From contig JBBDHG010000011.1 in the NCBI GenBank assembly GCA_037951165.1, positions 2,073,001-2,137,000 on the forward strand: a stretch of DNA of 64,000 bases, in the 5' to 3' direction. Made by a program: the position numbers and the translations under genes. Origin of the DNA: Lophius americanus (taxonomy: Eukaryota; Chordata; Actinopteri; Lophiiformes; Lophiidae). The notes beneath the pieces are model-generated. The model ran no database searches. It saw only the letters and a program-made list of their open reading frames with translations, and had not been told where the DNA came from. This document shows positions 36,335 through 47,410 of the stretch, piece after piece. Each line of letters starts with the position of its first letter. Within the stretch, counting starts at the first letter, position 1.

Positions 36335-37925
36335 CGGAAACCCAGGTACGGGGGGAGTTTAAGGAAGCAATGGAGAGAGACTTTCGTTCTGCCCCAAAGT
36401 AGTTCTGGCAAATCATCCGACATCTCGGGAAGGGAAAGCAGGGCTCGGCTCAGACTGTTTACAGCCGGAGAACTGCTGACCCGTACGGAGGACATCTTTG
36501 GACGATCGAAAGAACACCTTCAGGAACTTCCGAACCCGGAAGCCACACCCTCCATAGTGGAGTCAGAGTCAGAAGACTCGAGGGAAGGTTGTTCAGAGGC
36601 GCTACAATGGCAAGGTACTAGGGGTGGATGAGATTCCCCCTGAGTTTCTGAAGGCTTTGGACATTGTTGGGTTGTCATGGTTTGACACGGCTATTAAACG
36701 TCACATAGCAGACAGGGACAGTGGAGTGGAGTGGCAGACGGGGGTTGTGTTCCCCCTTTTTAAAAAGGGGTATCGAAGCGTGTGCTCCAAATATAATTCC
36801 AATGATTATTGAGCCTCCGGATTCCCTCCTGGTCGTGGAACGGTTGACCAACTTTTTACTCTTGCAGGCTTGCTTGCGGGGTCGAGGGAATTTGCCCATC
36901 CAGTGTACATGTGTTTGGTGGATTAGGAGAAAGCTTGTGAGAAAATTGTTCCCCAGCGAGTCCTGTGGTGGTTGCTGCGAGACTATGGGGTACTGGGGCC
37001 AATACTAAGGCCCAGCCGGAGTCTATATAACCAAAGTGAGAGTTGTGTCCGTATGCTCTGCAGAAAATTAGAAACGTTTCAGTGAATGTAGGAATCCGCA
37101 AAGGTTGTCCCTTGCCTCCAATTCAGTTGTTGATATTCATGCACAGGATCTCAAGGCAGAGTCGAGGTGAGGAGTTTATCCAGGTTTGGGCACCGTAGAG
37201 TTGCATCTCTGCTGTTTGCAGACGATGTGGTCCTGTTGGATTCATCGGCCTGTGACCTCCAGCATGGACTGGATTGGTTTGCAGCTGAGTCTGAAGCAGC
37301 CGGTATGAGAATCAGGGAATCAGTGGACGGTTCCCTTCAAGTCGGGGGTGAGCTGTTGGCCCAAGCAAAGAAGTCCAAGTATCTTGATGCCTTGTTCTTG
37401 AGTGACGGGAAATGGACAGGTGGTTCGGTGGATCATCAGCAGTAATACGGGTGTTGTATCAATCTGTTGTTGTACCTGTTGTTGTACCTGTTGTTGTACC
37501 TGTTGTTGTACCTGTTGTTGTACCTGTTGTTGTACCTGTTGTTGTAGTCGTGAGGCAAAGCTCTCAATTTACCGGTCCGTAAATGTTCCAAACCTCACTT
37601 TTGGTCATGAGCTCTGGGTAGTGACCGAAAGAATGAGGTCAAGGATATAAGCAGTTGAAATGAGCTTCCTTCTTAGGGTGGCTGGGCTCAGCCTAAGAGA
37701 TTGGGTACGGAGCTCAGACATCCGGAAGGAGCTCGGTGTAGAACCGCAGCTAGGAAGGCATGTCCAACTGGGAAGAGACCCAGATCTCGCTGGAGGGACT
37801 GTATTTCCCATCTTTCCTGTGAACCCCCCGGGATCCCCCAGGATGAGCTGGAGATTGTTGCTTTGGTAAGGGATATCTGGAAATCCCTTCTGATGGCGGC
37901 CCAGCCCCGGAAAATGGATGGATAT
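36335..37925 (+). pseudogene. Rex3 (RTE-clade) LINE remnant, reverse transcriptase region
   Basis: In pieces across three frames this translates as a fish Rex3-type non-LTR retrotransposon. A 'WRETFVLPQSSSGK' segment precedes the polymerase; 'DEIPPEFLKALD' and 'EWQTGVVFPLFKKG' follow near 36625-36775; 'LLFADDVVLL' with the catalytic FADD lies at 37215-37226. After it come 'GMRIRES', 'VGGELL', 'KLSIYRSVNVPNLTFGHELWV' in part, and 'RVAGLSLRDWVRSS'. The copy ends at 'ccccggaaaatggatgg', the expected 3' end with an ATGG/GATG-type tail. Frameshifts, stops, several internal deletions, loss of the endonuclease and a 12-bp expansion make it dead. Confidence 0.85.
37464..37547 (+). repeat. 12-bp minisatellite inside Rex3
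   Basis: CTGTTGTTGTAC is repeated seven times (last unit CTGTTGTTGTAG). It sits where Rex3 normally encodes the segment before 'KAKLSIYRS', so it grew inside the element. Confidence 0.93.
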
Positions 37926-38744
37926 GAATATATATATATATACATAATGGTATAAGAAATTTGGAATAAACTCTACTGGATCGCTTCCATGAAGACTACC
38001 AGCAGCAGATTAATAGATTAAAAAGTGTATTCCTATTCTTATAAGAATACGAATAAACCATGTTTTTAAATAAATTCATAAATAAATCGATGTTCCGCTA
38101 GTTTTGATCCCTCACTCTTGCTATTTGAGGTTTTGACTGATATTTCTACCAACATGTTTTACAGTACAGAAACCTCTCATCCAAATAGTCGTAGTAGTTT
38201 AAAGTAACTTCTTCGACTTCTCTTGGATAAGATAATTCCATTTTCATCTTCCATTTATCTTCCTGCCACGTCAAGGTTCTTTGTAAAACGGTCATTAGCT
38301 GGGTCAGATTTGCCAGAGCTGTGAAAATTGGCCTTGTACTTAGTAGGCTGTTATGCGTTGGTGTGTGTAAGTTTGTGTGTTTTTGTGTGTGTTTGTGTGT
38401 GTTTGTGTGTGAGACTGTGGTTTCCTTGGAGGAAAATTCACTTTTAATAGATACTTAGCCTCTGATGAATTATTGGCTGTTTGTTTTTCTCTGTCGAGCG
38501 AGCCAATTTGAGGTTTGCAGAGCAATTAGCCATTTCTGCAGAGAGTCTGGAGTGATAAGTGTCAGGGCCTGAGTGGGACCACCCCTGGGTCATCTCTCAG
38601 ACATCTCTCTAACAATGAGAAGAAATCCTTTCGACCTGGCTGTACAGGTTCGTCGGCGGATTGAATGGTGTTTAAAGTGGAGAGAGGTTGATATTGCCTC
38701 ACTAATACAGAATATCACCCCTCCACTTATCATTACAACTATAG
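37926..38744. other. No recognised feature
   Basis: Short AT repeat at 37928-37942 and a GT-rich stretch at 38365-38410, otherwise unique. Confidence 0.45.
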
Positions 38745-39003
38745 ACAGGTTATGTTATGGCGCCATCGGGGGAAATAGATGGATTAAAGTTCCCATAAAG
38801 TATTGAACTGAGTGTCATGATGAATATTCATAAATGGCTTTAATGAAGACCTCACATTGATTAAGCCTTTTCTAATGGGCTGTATCACAGTGAATGCCAG
38901 AATATAATTGGATTACGGTGACTTTGGGAAGTACTTTGAGACAGTGCCCACATTGGAAATGAAGATGTGTAGCTCGCTAACGGCATAATTGACAAGGATT
39001 AAG
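38745..39003. other. Candidate conserved non-coding element
   Basis: Repeat-free. Contains 'gatgaatattcataaatgg', 'cacattgattaagcc' and 'tataattggattacgg' (TAATTG beside GGATTA, at about 38905-38916). It lies directly before an ATG-to-donor open stretch. The call is by texture only. Confidence 0.25.
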
Positions 39004-39085
39004 ATGGATGGATCGGAGAGGCGACTATCGAGCCCTTCCTGCCCAAAGCAGACGAGCGTACAGCTGTGCCCTCCTGCACACCAAG
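39004..39085 (+). other. Candidate first coding exon (low support)
   Basis: From an ATG, 27 codons beginning MDGSERRLSSP run to a consensus donor (CCAAG then GTAAGA). A second frame is also open across the stretch (…DRRGDYRALPAQ…). No family recognised, no polymerase start signal seen and no matching downstream exon found. Confidence 0.2.
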
Positions 39086-39437
39086 GTAAGATTTAATTCA
39101 ATCTATAACCTTCTGCAGTAAAAAAAAAAAAAAAGAAAATGTTCCTGAATAGGTCCAGAAGAAAATGAAAATCCTTCCAACTTGTTTCAGATCACCAAGG
39201 ATGTTATTTCTAGGATGTTATTTTCTAAGTCTAGTTCTTTATGAAGTAATAATTCTTAAATAGAATTTTGAGGTACTTGGATATTTGCAATGCAGGCTAG
39301 TCTCTCTGTCGAAGATAGAAAATGTTATTTTGCATCTTAAGGAAACACATGGAAGTAGAACCAACAGAGTGAAATTAAGGAAACAACTTCAACAATATTA
39401 CAACGCATGCGTAGCATTTGGAGAACAAGCAGCAAAA
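39086..39437. other. No recognised feature
   Basis: Poly-A run at 39120, then unique sequence leading into the foldback element. It probably contains that element's unplaced left end. Confidence 0.4.
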
Positions 39438-39657
39438 GCTACAACACAACGGAAGTGTTTCCGGAGGACACTTAATGGCGATGGACACATTCGGAGGCAC
39501 TTTTTTTCGTAGCGGTGCAGGCAAATGAGCTTAAATCAATCATCTGATCGCCGATCGCAATGTCAAAATAAAACGGAATCGCTCCCGCTTCAGTCCGGAT
39601 GTGTGCATCACTTTTAAGCCTCCTCTGGAAACACTTCTGTTGTGTTGTGGCTGTAGC
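39438..39657. mobile_element. Foldback (inverted-repeat) element
   Basis: The left arm 39438-39495 (starting 'agctacaacacaac', containing 'ggaagtgtttccggagga') matches the reverse complement of 39594-39657 at most positions, with a 98-base spacer. Similar peptides read from opposite strands (…TTQRKCFRRTLN… and …TTQQKCFQRRLK…) are a result of the inverted repeat. It may be a MITE of unknown family. Terminal repeats and target duplication were not located. Confidence 0.7.
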
Positions 39658-40705
39658 GGCGTGTATTCTTAGTGTGTTGTGTTTTGGCATTTGCCCCTGT
39701 CAGATACCGTATGTAAGGGACAAGGGTGATTCCTCGGTGTATCCATCCCATCCATCATGGGCGACGTTTATGAAACATGATAATTAATGTACAAAAAAAA
39801 CAGCCAGGGAACAGAAAATAGTTCAAAAGCAAAAACTGACCAGAAAAAAAGAAAGAAGAAAAAGCTCTGATGTCAGTGTGTTTGTGTCCGTCGTATTTTT
39901 GTCTATTTGTGTTCTACGAAATGTTTATCCAGGCTGTCGTCATGACCGACCCAAAGCCCGGAAGAACCACAGCCTGTGGGGAACATGTGTGTGTGTGTGT
40001 GGCGTGAAGTGAATGAGTAGTGTGAGCAGAATGTTGTGTATGAAGGAGCAGAATGAAAAATCAAGGCTTTGGGAGCCTGGTGCATTCTAAGCAGAGTCCT
40101 CTGACTCTCCTGCATGGATCAGGGGAAACGTGTTTTTACTGGGGAAAGTGGGCGTGGCCAGGTCATCAGTCATTAGAAACACATGGGCCCAGTGTAATTA
40201 TTAAGTTCATGTAGGATGTTTTAGAATAGATGTTAATGGATGAGGTCAATTTCACTACTTCATGCTGATGGGAGCTTTAATCTATAATATGATAATAATC
40301 AGTTTGCAGCATCGCTTTCCTGTGAAAAACATTTAAGGTTAAAATTGAAAAATATTTATGAGAACCGATTGTTTTCAGCTGTGTGACATTTTCAAAGAAG
40401 TCCACGAAGAATTACAAAAAAGTCGATTCAGGTATGGATTTTGGATCATTTTCGCAACAGGTGCAGAAACATTCACTCCTTTAGTTTATCACAAACAATC
40501 AGAATCAACCCATTTGGTGATGCAGGATTTTCACTGAACAGGAAATATACAAAACGTATTCGCTGCACGGTAAGTAATTACCACAGCTGTCAGACAATGT
40601 TATGGAGTAAAGAATAGAATATGTCTGTCTGAGATGGAAAAGTAAAAAACAAATAATAATAACATAAAATAAATATTGATAAATGTCATTTCTGAATGAT
40701 TCCAA
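39658..40705. other. No recognised feature
   Basis: Unique sequence with a short GT run at 39988-40001. No gene. Confidence 0.45.
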
Positions 40706-40733
40706 TCATTTCACAAATTTTTTTGTGAAATGA
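40706..40733. repeat. 12-bp hairpin at duplication boundary
   Basis: TCATTTCACAAA and TTTGTGAAATGA flank a TTTT loop, directly before the duplicated block that starts at about 40732. Confidence 0.85.
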
Positions 40734-40900
40734 CTTTTTGGGGAATATACCCAGACGACGGCATGGTCCTTGGTTGAAATTCCTTTTTTTTGCAGCGCAA
40801 ATGGGATTAAAACAGCCTGCATTCAAATTAAATGTATATTTTTTTTATATAACCAAAATCGCTGAATTTGCGTATTTCCTTTTCAAATAGAGAGGAGACA
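40732..40900 (-). repeat. Duplicated block, copy 0
   Basis: Positions 40743-40900 equal 41443-41600 base for base (158 bp, offset 700). Orientation is given as that of the module repeat it carries. It holds the family's end module ('acgacggcatgg' here) and the 'cagcctgcattcaaatt' block, then an extra piece not seen in copy 2. Confidence 0.92.
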
Positions 40901-41600
40901 TTTGTCTCGTTACAAACAAAAGATTTAGGTTTTACTTTCTCAACATGGAGGAAAATTACAAATTAGTGGAGGCAGTCACAGAAAAGTAATTCTAATACAG
41001 TATTTCAGTCCACTCCCACTCGCTGCCCGGAGAATATGAAATTGAAGTTCTCCAAAAATCTCGTTCTCCAAACGTTTTCAGGCCATTATTTCTCACCCAT
41101 TGTTCTGATTTATTCCATTCAATTCAAAACTTTATTAAGGACACAGGTCATGGACGGGTCCACGGCACCATAGAGACAATTTTACAAATTAAATATATTT
41201 TTCCTTCCGGATATTACTTCCAAACGATTGGTCGGATTAATTCCAGATGTGGTTCCTATGAATCCAATTGAGGATATCTGTCTGGTAAATATCATGTTTT
41301 ACCCTAATGCTTCATATTTTACTCGCCATGGAGATCTTCTTTTTTTTTACCAGAAACACACTTTTTATGACCTTGCATTTAATTTGAGGAGTTCAATCAA
41401 GGAGATTGCTTGTGCAATGCAGGGGATGTGGGACTTTTGGGTGAATATACCCAGACGACGGCATGGTCCTTGGTTGAAATTCCTTTTTTTTGCAGCGCAA
41501 ATGGGATTAAAACAGCCTGCATTCAAATTAAATGTATATTTTTTTTATATAACCAAAATCGCTGAATTTGCGTATTTCCTTTTCAAATAGAGAGGAGACA
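40898..41600 (-). repeat. Duplicated block, copy 1, with module repeat copy 7
   Basis: Positions 40898-41532 match 42677-43290 almost perfectly. Within it, reversed module-repeat blocks run from 'aggccattatttctcaccca' near 41080 to 'gaggagttcaatcaagg' and 'gcttgtgcaatgcagg' near 41420. The 41228-41590 open frame (beginning MVGLIPDVV) is this repeat and not a gene. An extra piece after 41532 is shared only with copy 0. Confidence 0.85.
41108..41190 (-). mobile_element. LINE-type tail inserted in the block
   Basis: 'tccattcaattcaaaacttt' followed by 'attaaggacacaggtcatgg' reads in reverse as a 3' end with AATAAAGTTTTGAATTGAAT-type terminus. The same insertion occurs in copy 2 (42884-42970), so it came before the duplication. 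Confidence 0.6.
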
Positions 41601-42676
41601 AGCGGGGTGAGGCGTTTGTCTCACACTTTTATTATATGTTCTCACTTTCCACATGATAGGTAACATATTTCATGTTTGCGTAGAACATATTGAGTCCTGC
41701 TGATCTGAAATAAAACCATAATGAAAAAGCAGGAGGCGATGCTGCAGTACCTCTGCCTCACTGAAGGAGGCGTGCTGAGCCCACGGGTTTATGCCGGTTC
41801 TGCTGCTGCTCTTCTTCTACGCAGAGACAAAACCAGGGAGTCCAGTTCACTAAAGTAGTCCTTCACTCCCACTGCCAAAATTTAAGATTCTATATTCAAG
41901 CCACCACAAGATAATCGATTAAATATTACATTTTAAAAATATACCTACAATTGTGCAAATTTTTTTTTTTATATATATATATATATATTTTTTTTTTTGC
42001 CGTAGATAATTGAATGAATTGAATTTGAATTTTTTTCTAATTTCTGCAATCTTATTTTTTGTTCATAAAATGGGGTGAACCTATGATTTGTCTGGCAGCG
42101 TGTGACATGTGACAAATTGAACGTTAATATAATATATATATACCAAATATGTACCGTACCTTATTAAATGGTGGATTTGAGCGATTCTATTGGGTTCTTA
42201 TACTTTTAAATCTGACTCTGAAAGTGTCAGCGCCTCATCTGCCACCATCTTCACCACACGTCACTGCTAAGCATTTAATAAAATCCTAACTCAACAAATA
42301 ATTGAACACAATTAGACAAAACAACAGGATACTGTAAAAACTATGCTTTCAAAAGTAGGGAGAATTTGTATAAAGATGAAGTCAATATATCTCTACTACT
42401 ACTACTTACCATTAAAATAAATGAAATTATCTGCCAACAGAAAAGGACAATTTGAAGTAAACAAGTAGCAAATATCCAAATAGCCTGGAAGAACTCTCAG
42501 ATCTCTTAAAACTAGCATGACTAGACTCAAAACAATTATTAGTTGTCTTCATACGACGAGAAATATGTAGTACTTTTCTCAAATTTAAAGGAAAATATGC
42601 TTAAAATGAGCAAATTTGAGTTTTATCGTCTAGAAATAAGGCTTTAGGTGAGGAAATATGTCATTTAAAACAAAAA
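41601..42676. other. Spacer between duplicated blocks
   Basis: AT-rich unique sequence with an AT/T-rich tract at 41960-42000. No gene. Confidence 0.45.
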
Positions 42677-43372
42677 ACATTTGTCTCATTACAAACAAAA
42701 GATTTAGGTTTTACTTTCTCAACATGGAGGAAAATTAGAAAATTAGTGGAGGCAGTCACAGAAAAATAATTCTAATACAGTATTTTAGTCCACTCCCACT
42801 CGCTGCCCGGAGAATATGAAATCTCCAAAAATCTCGTACTCCAAACGTTTTCAGGCCATTATTTCTCACCCATTATTCTGATTTGTTCCATTCAATTCAA
42901 AACTTTATTAAGGACACAGGTCATGGACGGGTCCACGGCACCAAAGAGACAATTTTACAAATGAAACATATTTTTTCTTCTGGATATTACTTCCAAACGA
43001 TTGGTCGGATTAATTCCAGATGTGGTGCCTATGAATCCAATTGAGGATATCTGTCTGGTAAATATCATGTTTTACCCTAATACTTCATATTTTACTCGCC
43101 ATGACCAGAAACACACTTTTTATGACCTTGCATTTAATTTGAGGAGTTCAATCAAGGAGATTGCTTGTGCAATGCAGGGGAAGTGGGACTTTTGGGTGAA
43201 TATACCCAGACGACGGCATGGTCCTTGGTTGAAATGCGTTTTTTTGCAGCGCAAATGGGATTAAAACAGCCTGCATTCAAATTAAATGTCAGTGTGAGTT
43301 CATCCTCATGTAAATATGTGAAAACTGTCCAACGTTGTGATGCAACAGACTCGCCATCGGATGTGTGATGTC
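42677..43372 (-). repeat. Duplicated block, copy 2, with module repeat copy 8
   Basis: It matches copy 1 from 'acatttgtctc' to 'attcaaattaaatgt', then continues into 'gtgaaaactgtccaacgttg' and 'gatgcaacagactcgccatc'. The latter also ends the copy near 52070, so this looks like the original outer end of the module-repeat family. The 87-codon frame inside is repeat-derived. Confidence 0.85.
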
Positions 43373-43429
43373 ATTGACCTCGCCATCAGAGGGAGCTTGC
43401 TTTTATTTTGGACATAAATTCACAACATT

Positions 43430-43514
43430 CACATTTTAATTTAGAAATTCCATAAGGGGAATTGCTTGTACAACGCAGGTGATTGGGGGCTTTTGGGGGA
43501 AATACACTTTCTTA
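43430..43514 (-). repeat. CCCCCTAG-module repeat, end fragment
   Basis: 'aaattccataaggggaattg' followed by 'cttgtacaacgcaggtgatt' and 'gggggcttttgggggaaat' is the terminal module only. Confidence 0.65.
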
Positions 43515-44992
43515 CAAGGCTGATGTTTTTGTAAAGGTAAGATAGTCAAAGCCGCTTAAAATAGGGTTTGTTTGTTTTTTCTTCGCACAGATGGAGCTCT
43601 GAGAATAGAAATGCTTTTGTGACTAAATCATAATTTAGGGATTAAGACAAACAGACACCATTATGAGATTATTATGAGATCAAATCCGTGTCTCTGATGG
43701 ACCATTCCTGAATAATAAACATCAGGGACGGTATTGGTAGAAAAAGGAGTAAGTGTAGTTACTGCAGTTCTCCCTTTTATTTCATTAGTATTCAATTTCA
43801 TATTTTCCTCTGAAGTCCAGAGAATGACGCTAATCACCCCTGACTCCAAAGTGGAATAGCGTCGCTCCCTGATGTTATTTTGCTTGTTTATTTATGGAAA
43901 TGTTTCAACGTGTTATTCATAAACCCCTTTATTGTCTTGATGCGTTTGGGTGCAAATAAATTACGGCAAACGGCGGCATTTATTGCTTCATTTGTATTCC
44001 TTTGCCAGCGGAGCATTAGCTAATGTCAGAAACCATCCCTGCTCAGATTTCAAAAATGTCTGTGGGCTAAGCTCATTATGATCTAAGAACCCTCCTCTGT
44101 CTATTCCTGAACTTTAGCGTATATAAAGCACGCCATTGTACTAAATTATGCAAATCCCTTTCTTTTTTAATCAAGCCGACGTCCCATTGAAATAGAAAAG
44201 CCCGCATTAGTCCTTTAATGGTACATTTCCGCCGGCTGGCTGGCCGTCAAGAAGCATCACCGCCAGCCTAAGAAATTGCCGTTGTCGTACGTAAACAGCT
44301 TCGTGCGATGCGTGGAGCGTGGACGGGGACGCTGCTTGTTATTTTGTCGCCGGGAGAAGCAGGAACACAGCTGGAACATGTGATTCCAGAATCCCACGCT
44401 AATGAACGAGGTGATAGGCAGGCTGCAGAAGCAGAGCCGACGTCTCCTGGGTCTGATTAGACTGTTGCTACAAGAAGCTTCTCGGCAGTTCCAGGGAAAC
44501 GCTCCCTCGTGCTCGTCCGATAGATAAACACTTGATTCCCGGGAGGATTTCATATCAATTTTTTGAGACTGAAATGAAAAACTCTGTGGCTGTTTTTAGG
44601 CTCTTAAAGTCACGTGAGCAGCTGAAGTGAGGATTGCTGATTATGTAATGGGTAAGTCCCATTTGTTTCCGTGAAAACAGCTCGGTGATGAACTTGGTTT
44701 CCTGATCGGACAACTTGGGCTGTCTTCGGCTCCACTTGTGCGTCATTGAACAATTAGGCGTCCACAACTTTGACGCTGGTTCGCCATTTTTCCTTCTGTA
44801 AGCCGCGTTGGTATAGCTAAAGGTGACAACCAACATAATCTGTACTTTTGGAGAAGCTTCGACCCAGCTCATCAAGTCATCACCTTTGGGCCCATGTCAA
44901 ATTCACTCATATCCTAATGCTCTCTGAATATTCCTGGTTCAATCACATCAACCTCGAGGACAAGGCGTTCACTTTATTCCTAATTTATAACG
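43515..44992. other. Repeat-poor stretch, possible conserved DNA
   Basis: The part 43880-44260 ('tattcataaacccctttat', 'gcaaataaattacggcaaac', 'cattagctaatgtcag') has an enhancer-like texture. No exon or known repeat was found. Minus frames at 44257-44553 and 44555-44875 have no family signature. Confidence 0.3.
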
Positions 44993-45076
44993 TCGACTGA
45001 CAGGAGCCGCTGTAAAAATGAGAATTTATGCTATTCCGGCGTTAACTGTCAGTGGTTGTAATGTTATGGCTGATCA
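44993..45076 (+). mobile_element. Tc1-like right end
   Basis: 'gactgacaggagccgctg' to 'gtcagtggttgtaatgttat' and 'ggctgatc' follows the final segment and terminal inverted repeat of the fish Tc1-like family. Confidence 0.65.
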
Positions 45077-45879
45077 TTGGATATAACCATGGCTCGAACG
45101 AGCTCTCTCCTCGTGTAATTATGATATCCTCCTTTCATGAGTTCTGGTAAACAAATATGTAACGTAAATGAAGTGGACTTTAGTGAAAACAGAGAATAGG
45201 AAATTCAACAATTCGTGACAATTCGAAGTTGTTAAAACTAAAATTCGTATTTATTTTTGCCTTAAGATGGGTGCTCTCGTTCATTTGGAAAATTTGAGGC
45301 GTATTTTTCCCGATAAAGTCAACTTTTTACAGTTGAGGGTGTTGACTCAGCGTCTTAGCCAAGCTTTTGTAATTACAGTTGCGTAAGACTTCCTGCCCGT
45401 TTTCCAGTAAACGGTCACATTGCACAATATTCTCTCGTCACGGGTGAAGGAGTCACGCAAACACACCAATGTCCACGGATGAAACAGTTGATCCCATCTT
45501 TTAGGCAAGAGACTGCTGACTGAGAGGAAGGTCATCATTTCTTCCTTTTTCATGCCTCTACAAAACTTTTGAGAAAAACCCAAGAGATTCTGCTGACTTT
45601 TAAGCAAATCGTATACAGTACCAGTAACATTATTTTGGGACTTATTTTCTTTTTCTAATCCGTGTTCAAACCTTTCAACTAAATCAAGCAATACATCAAA
45701 TGAAGGTATTTCTCCTGGAGAAAGAAAAAAAGTAGTGGTTGATGACTTCTAACAGGTGACACAACCAGCCTTTTGAGATGATTGACGGGGAACAAAAGAG
45801 TAAAGAAAGAATCATTAAATATATTATTATTATTCTCAAATATCAGTGAATGTTTTTTTGTAGAATTTGTGTCATTCAA
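45077..45879. other. No gene recognised
   Basis: A 114-codon minus frame (45347-45691) is the longest here. Its peptide has ordinary composition but no domain I know and no splice support. It directly precedes the LINE fragment. Confidence 0.35.
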
Positions 45880-46330
45880 ACCCAAAATCCGGTCAATCCA
45901 GAAAACAAAATGAGATGTTTAATGTCCCGCTCTGCTGTTTGGTTGAGCACATCTGGAGTCACTATTTCTATTTCACTATTTGGGAGCCGGTATGAAATAA
46001 GACCCAGTGGGAGAATGTAGGCGCTAGAGAGTAAGGGGCCGAGGACGGAGCCCTGGGGGACACCACATGTCCAATGGGCCACTGAGGAGGATGCATTAAA
46101 CAGGGTTGTTGATAAAGTCCCCTATATAAGGATTTTTCTTTTGTGGTATGAGAGCATGTGAGGACTTAATAAACAGAATCATGTGACCGGATACAACCTA
46201 AAGAGTCTAAATGGTTTTGTGACAGACGTTCTGTCAAAAAGTTGGAGATTAATCTTATTAAAAATGACTATTTTCCATGGAATACAAAATGTCATCATTA
46301 ATCAGACCTTTTTTTTTTCTTTTATAAAAA
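45880..46330 (-). pseudogene. L2/CR1-like LINE reverse transcriptase fragment
   Basis: The minus strand encodes 'CGVPQGSVLGPLLSSAYILPLG', close to the conserved GVPQGSVLGPLLFSIYMLPLG stretch of LINE reverse transcriptases. The YADD segment that should follow is deleted, and 'DIKHLILFSGLTGF' resembles the later DIK-WM--NFL-FN motif. Sequence homologous to 61910-62340 extends upstream to about 46330. Confidence 0.8.
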
Positions 46331-46857
46331 CATGATCGACCAAACGATTAGTCATTTTATTAAAATGATATCAGTAAATGCACCAAATGAAAATAAAAAC
46401 ACAAATAAATAGAATATGAAAAGGAATATTTTTTTTATTTTTTTTATTGATGATCTGATTCTGAATGTTCATTCTGAACTTTTAGTAGGCCTACAGTTTA
46501 ACTGAAGTGTGGATTCTATATTGTTCTTATTTTTCTCTGACCACTGGTGGGAGTGTCTTTGTCACAGAAGCATACAGGTTTCTAACACAACCTTACACAT
46601 TTTCTTTTCTTTTTCTTTTTTTTTGCGTTATGCTCGAACGCGTTATGGACCCAGGAGGAGAAAACTGGGAATCAGGAGGTGTTTTAAGGAGTTTATTGCT
46701 TCAGGAAACGGAGGCGGCGGTGAGGTTAGAGGCTGAGGTCCTAGGCTGCGCCGACGCCGGAGGAGAAGCCGGCTGGGCCCAAACAACGGGTAAGTGGAGT
46801 TAAAAGGTCAAATACAAATAGGAAGGGGTTTAAGGCACAAAGCTAAGAATCTATCTA
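46331..46857. other. Unassigned, partly repeat-like
   Basis: Poly-T runs near 46430 and 46615 precede a GC-rich stretch (46640-46795) with 'ggacccaggaggagaaaact' and 'aaggagtttattgc', reminiscent of a fish retroelement leader. It ends at a donor-like 'acgg' then GTAAGT. Not resolved. Confidence 0.25.
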
Positions 46858-47001
46858 CACTGTAAAAAAGAGTATTGTTGAGGAACTCAAAAAAAATTCA
46901 CTCATTAATATTAAGTATCTTAAACTTAAACGTACTTAATTTCATCTAGGTTACTTGTTGAAGTAATTTCTTCAAGTTCAGCTACAGTCTTTTTTACAGT
47001 G
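46858..47001. mobile_element. CACTG-ended MITE with perfect 14-bp TIRs
   Basis: The 144-bp element begins CACTGTAAAAAAGA and ends with its exact reverse complement. It is flanked by TA on both sides. It is AT-rich with 'ttaaacttaaacgtacttaa' and 'cttgttgaagtaattt' and has no open frame. The CACTG ends suggest CACTA-like mobilisation, but a 2-bp target duplication leaves the superfamily open. Confidence 0.8.
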
Positions 47002-47179
47002 TATGGTCAGACCCTCAAAGTATCAGATTTCTTTCAAAAAACTTGAAATCACAGTTTTACCTCAAATTAGGTGAAAAAAAAATGAATTTATTTATCATTG
47101 GTGGATTATTCGGACATTATTTTGTTCTTGCAGCATTTTAAGACAAATATTACACAATATAAAAAAAATTGTAAGTGAT

Positions 47180-47291
47180 TTAAAAAAAACATTAGTGAAG
47201 TAACTCAATATTGAAGTAACTTCAACATCATTTTTAGACTCTATGGCACTCAATCTAATTGTGTATTATAAATGAAGATTTTTTACAGTGT
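47180..47291. mobile_element. MITE right-half remnant
   Basis: It ends 'ttttttacagtg' and is alignable with 12200-12316. The left end is missing. Confidence 0.55.
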
Positions 47292-47410
47292 TCATTGCAT
47301 GATAAAATGTGTTCACTGGTAACAAAATTACATTTAGCAATATTGAGCCAATTTTGAAAAGACATTTGAAGAATTTCCAGAGCTGCAATTCAACCTTCTT
47401 ATCTTTGGTG

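Noticed and set aside
41228..43264. Two similar frames (120 and 87 codons, start MVGLIPDVV) as a duplicated small gene
   Set aside because: Both lie inside copies of the module repeat. The same DNA occurs elsewhere with stops and frameshifts, so similarity reflects the recent duplication.
45347..45691. 114-codon minus frame of ordinary composition
   Set aside because: No domain or neighbour supports it, and it is next to LINE debris. Kept only as an unassigned stretch.
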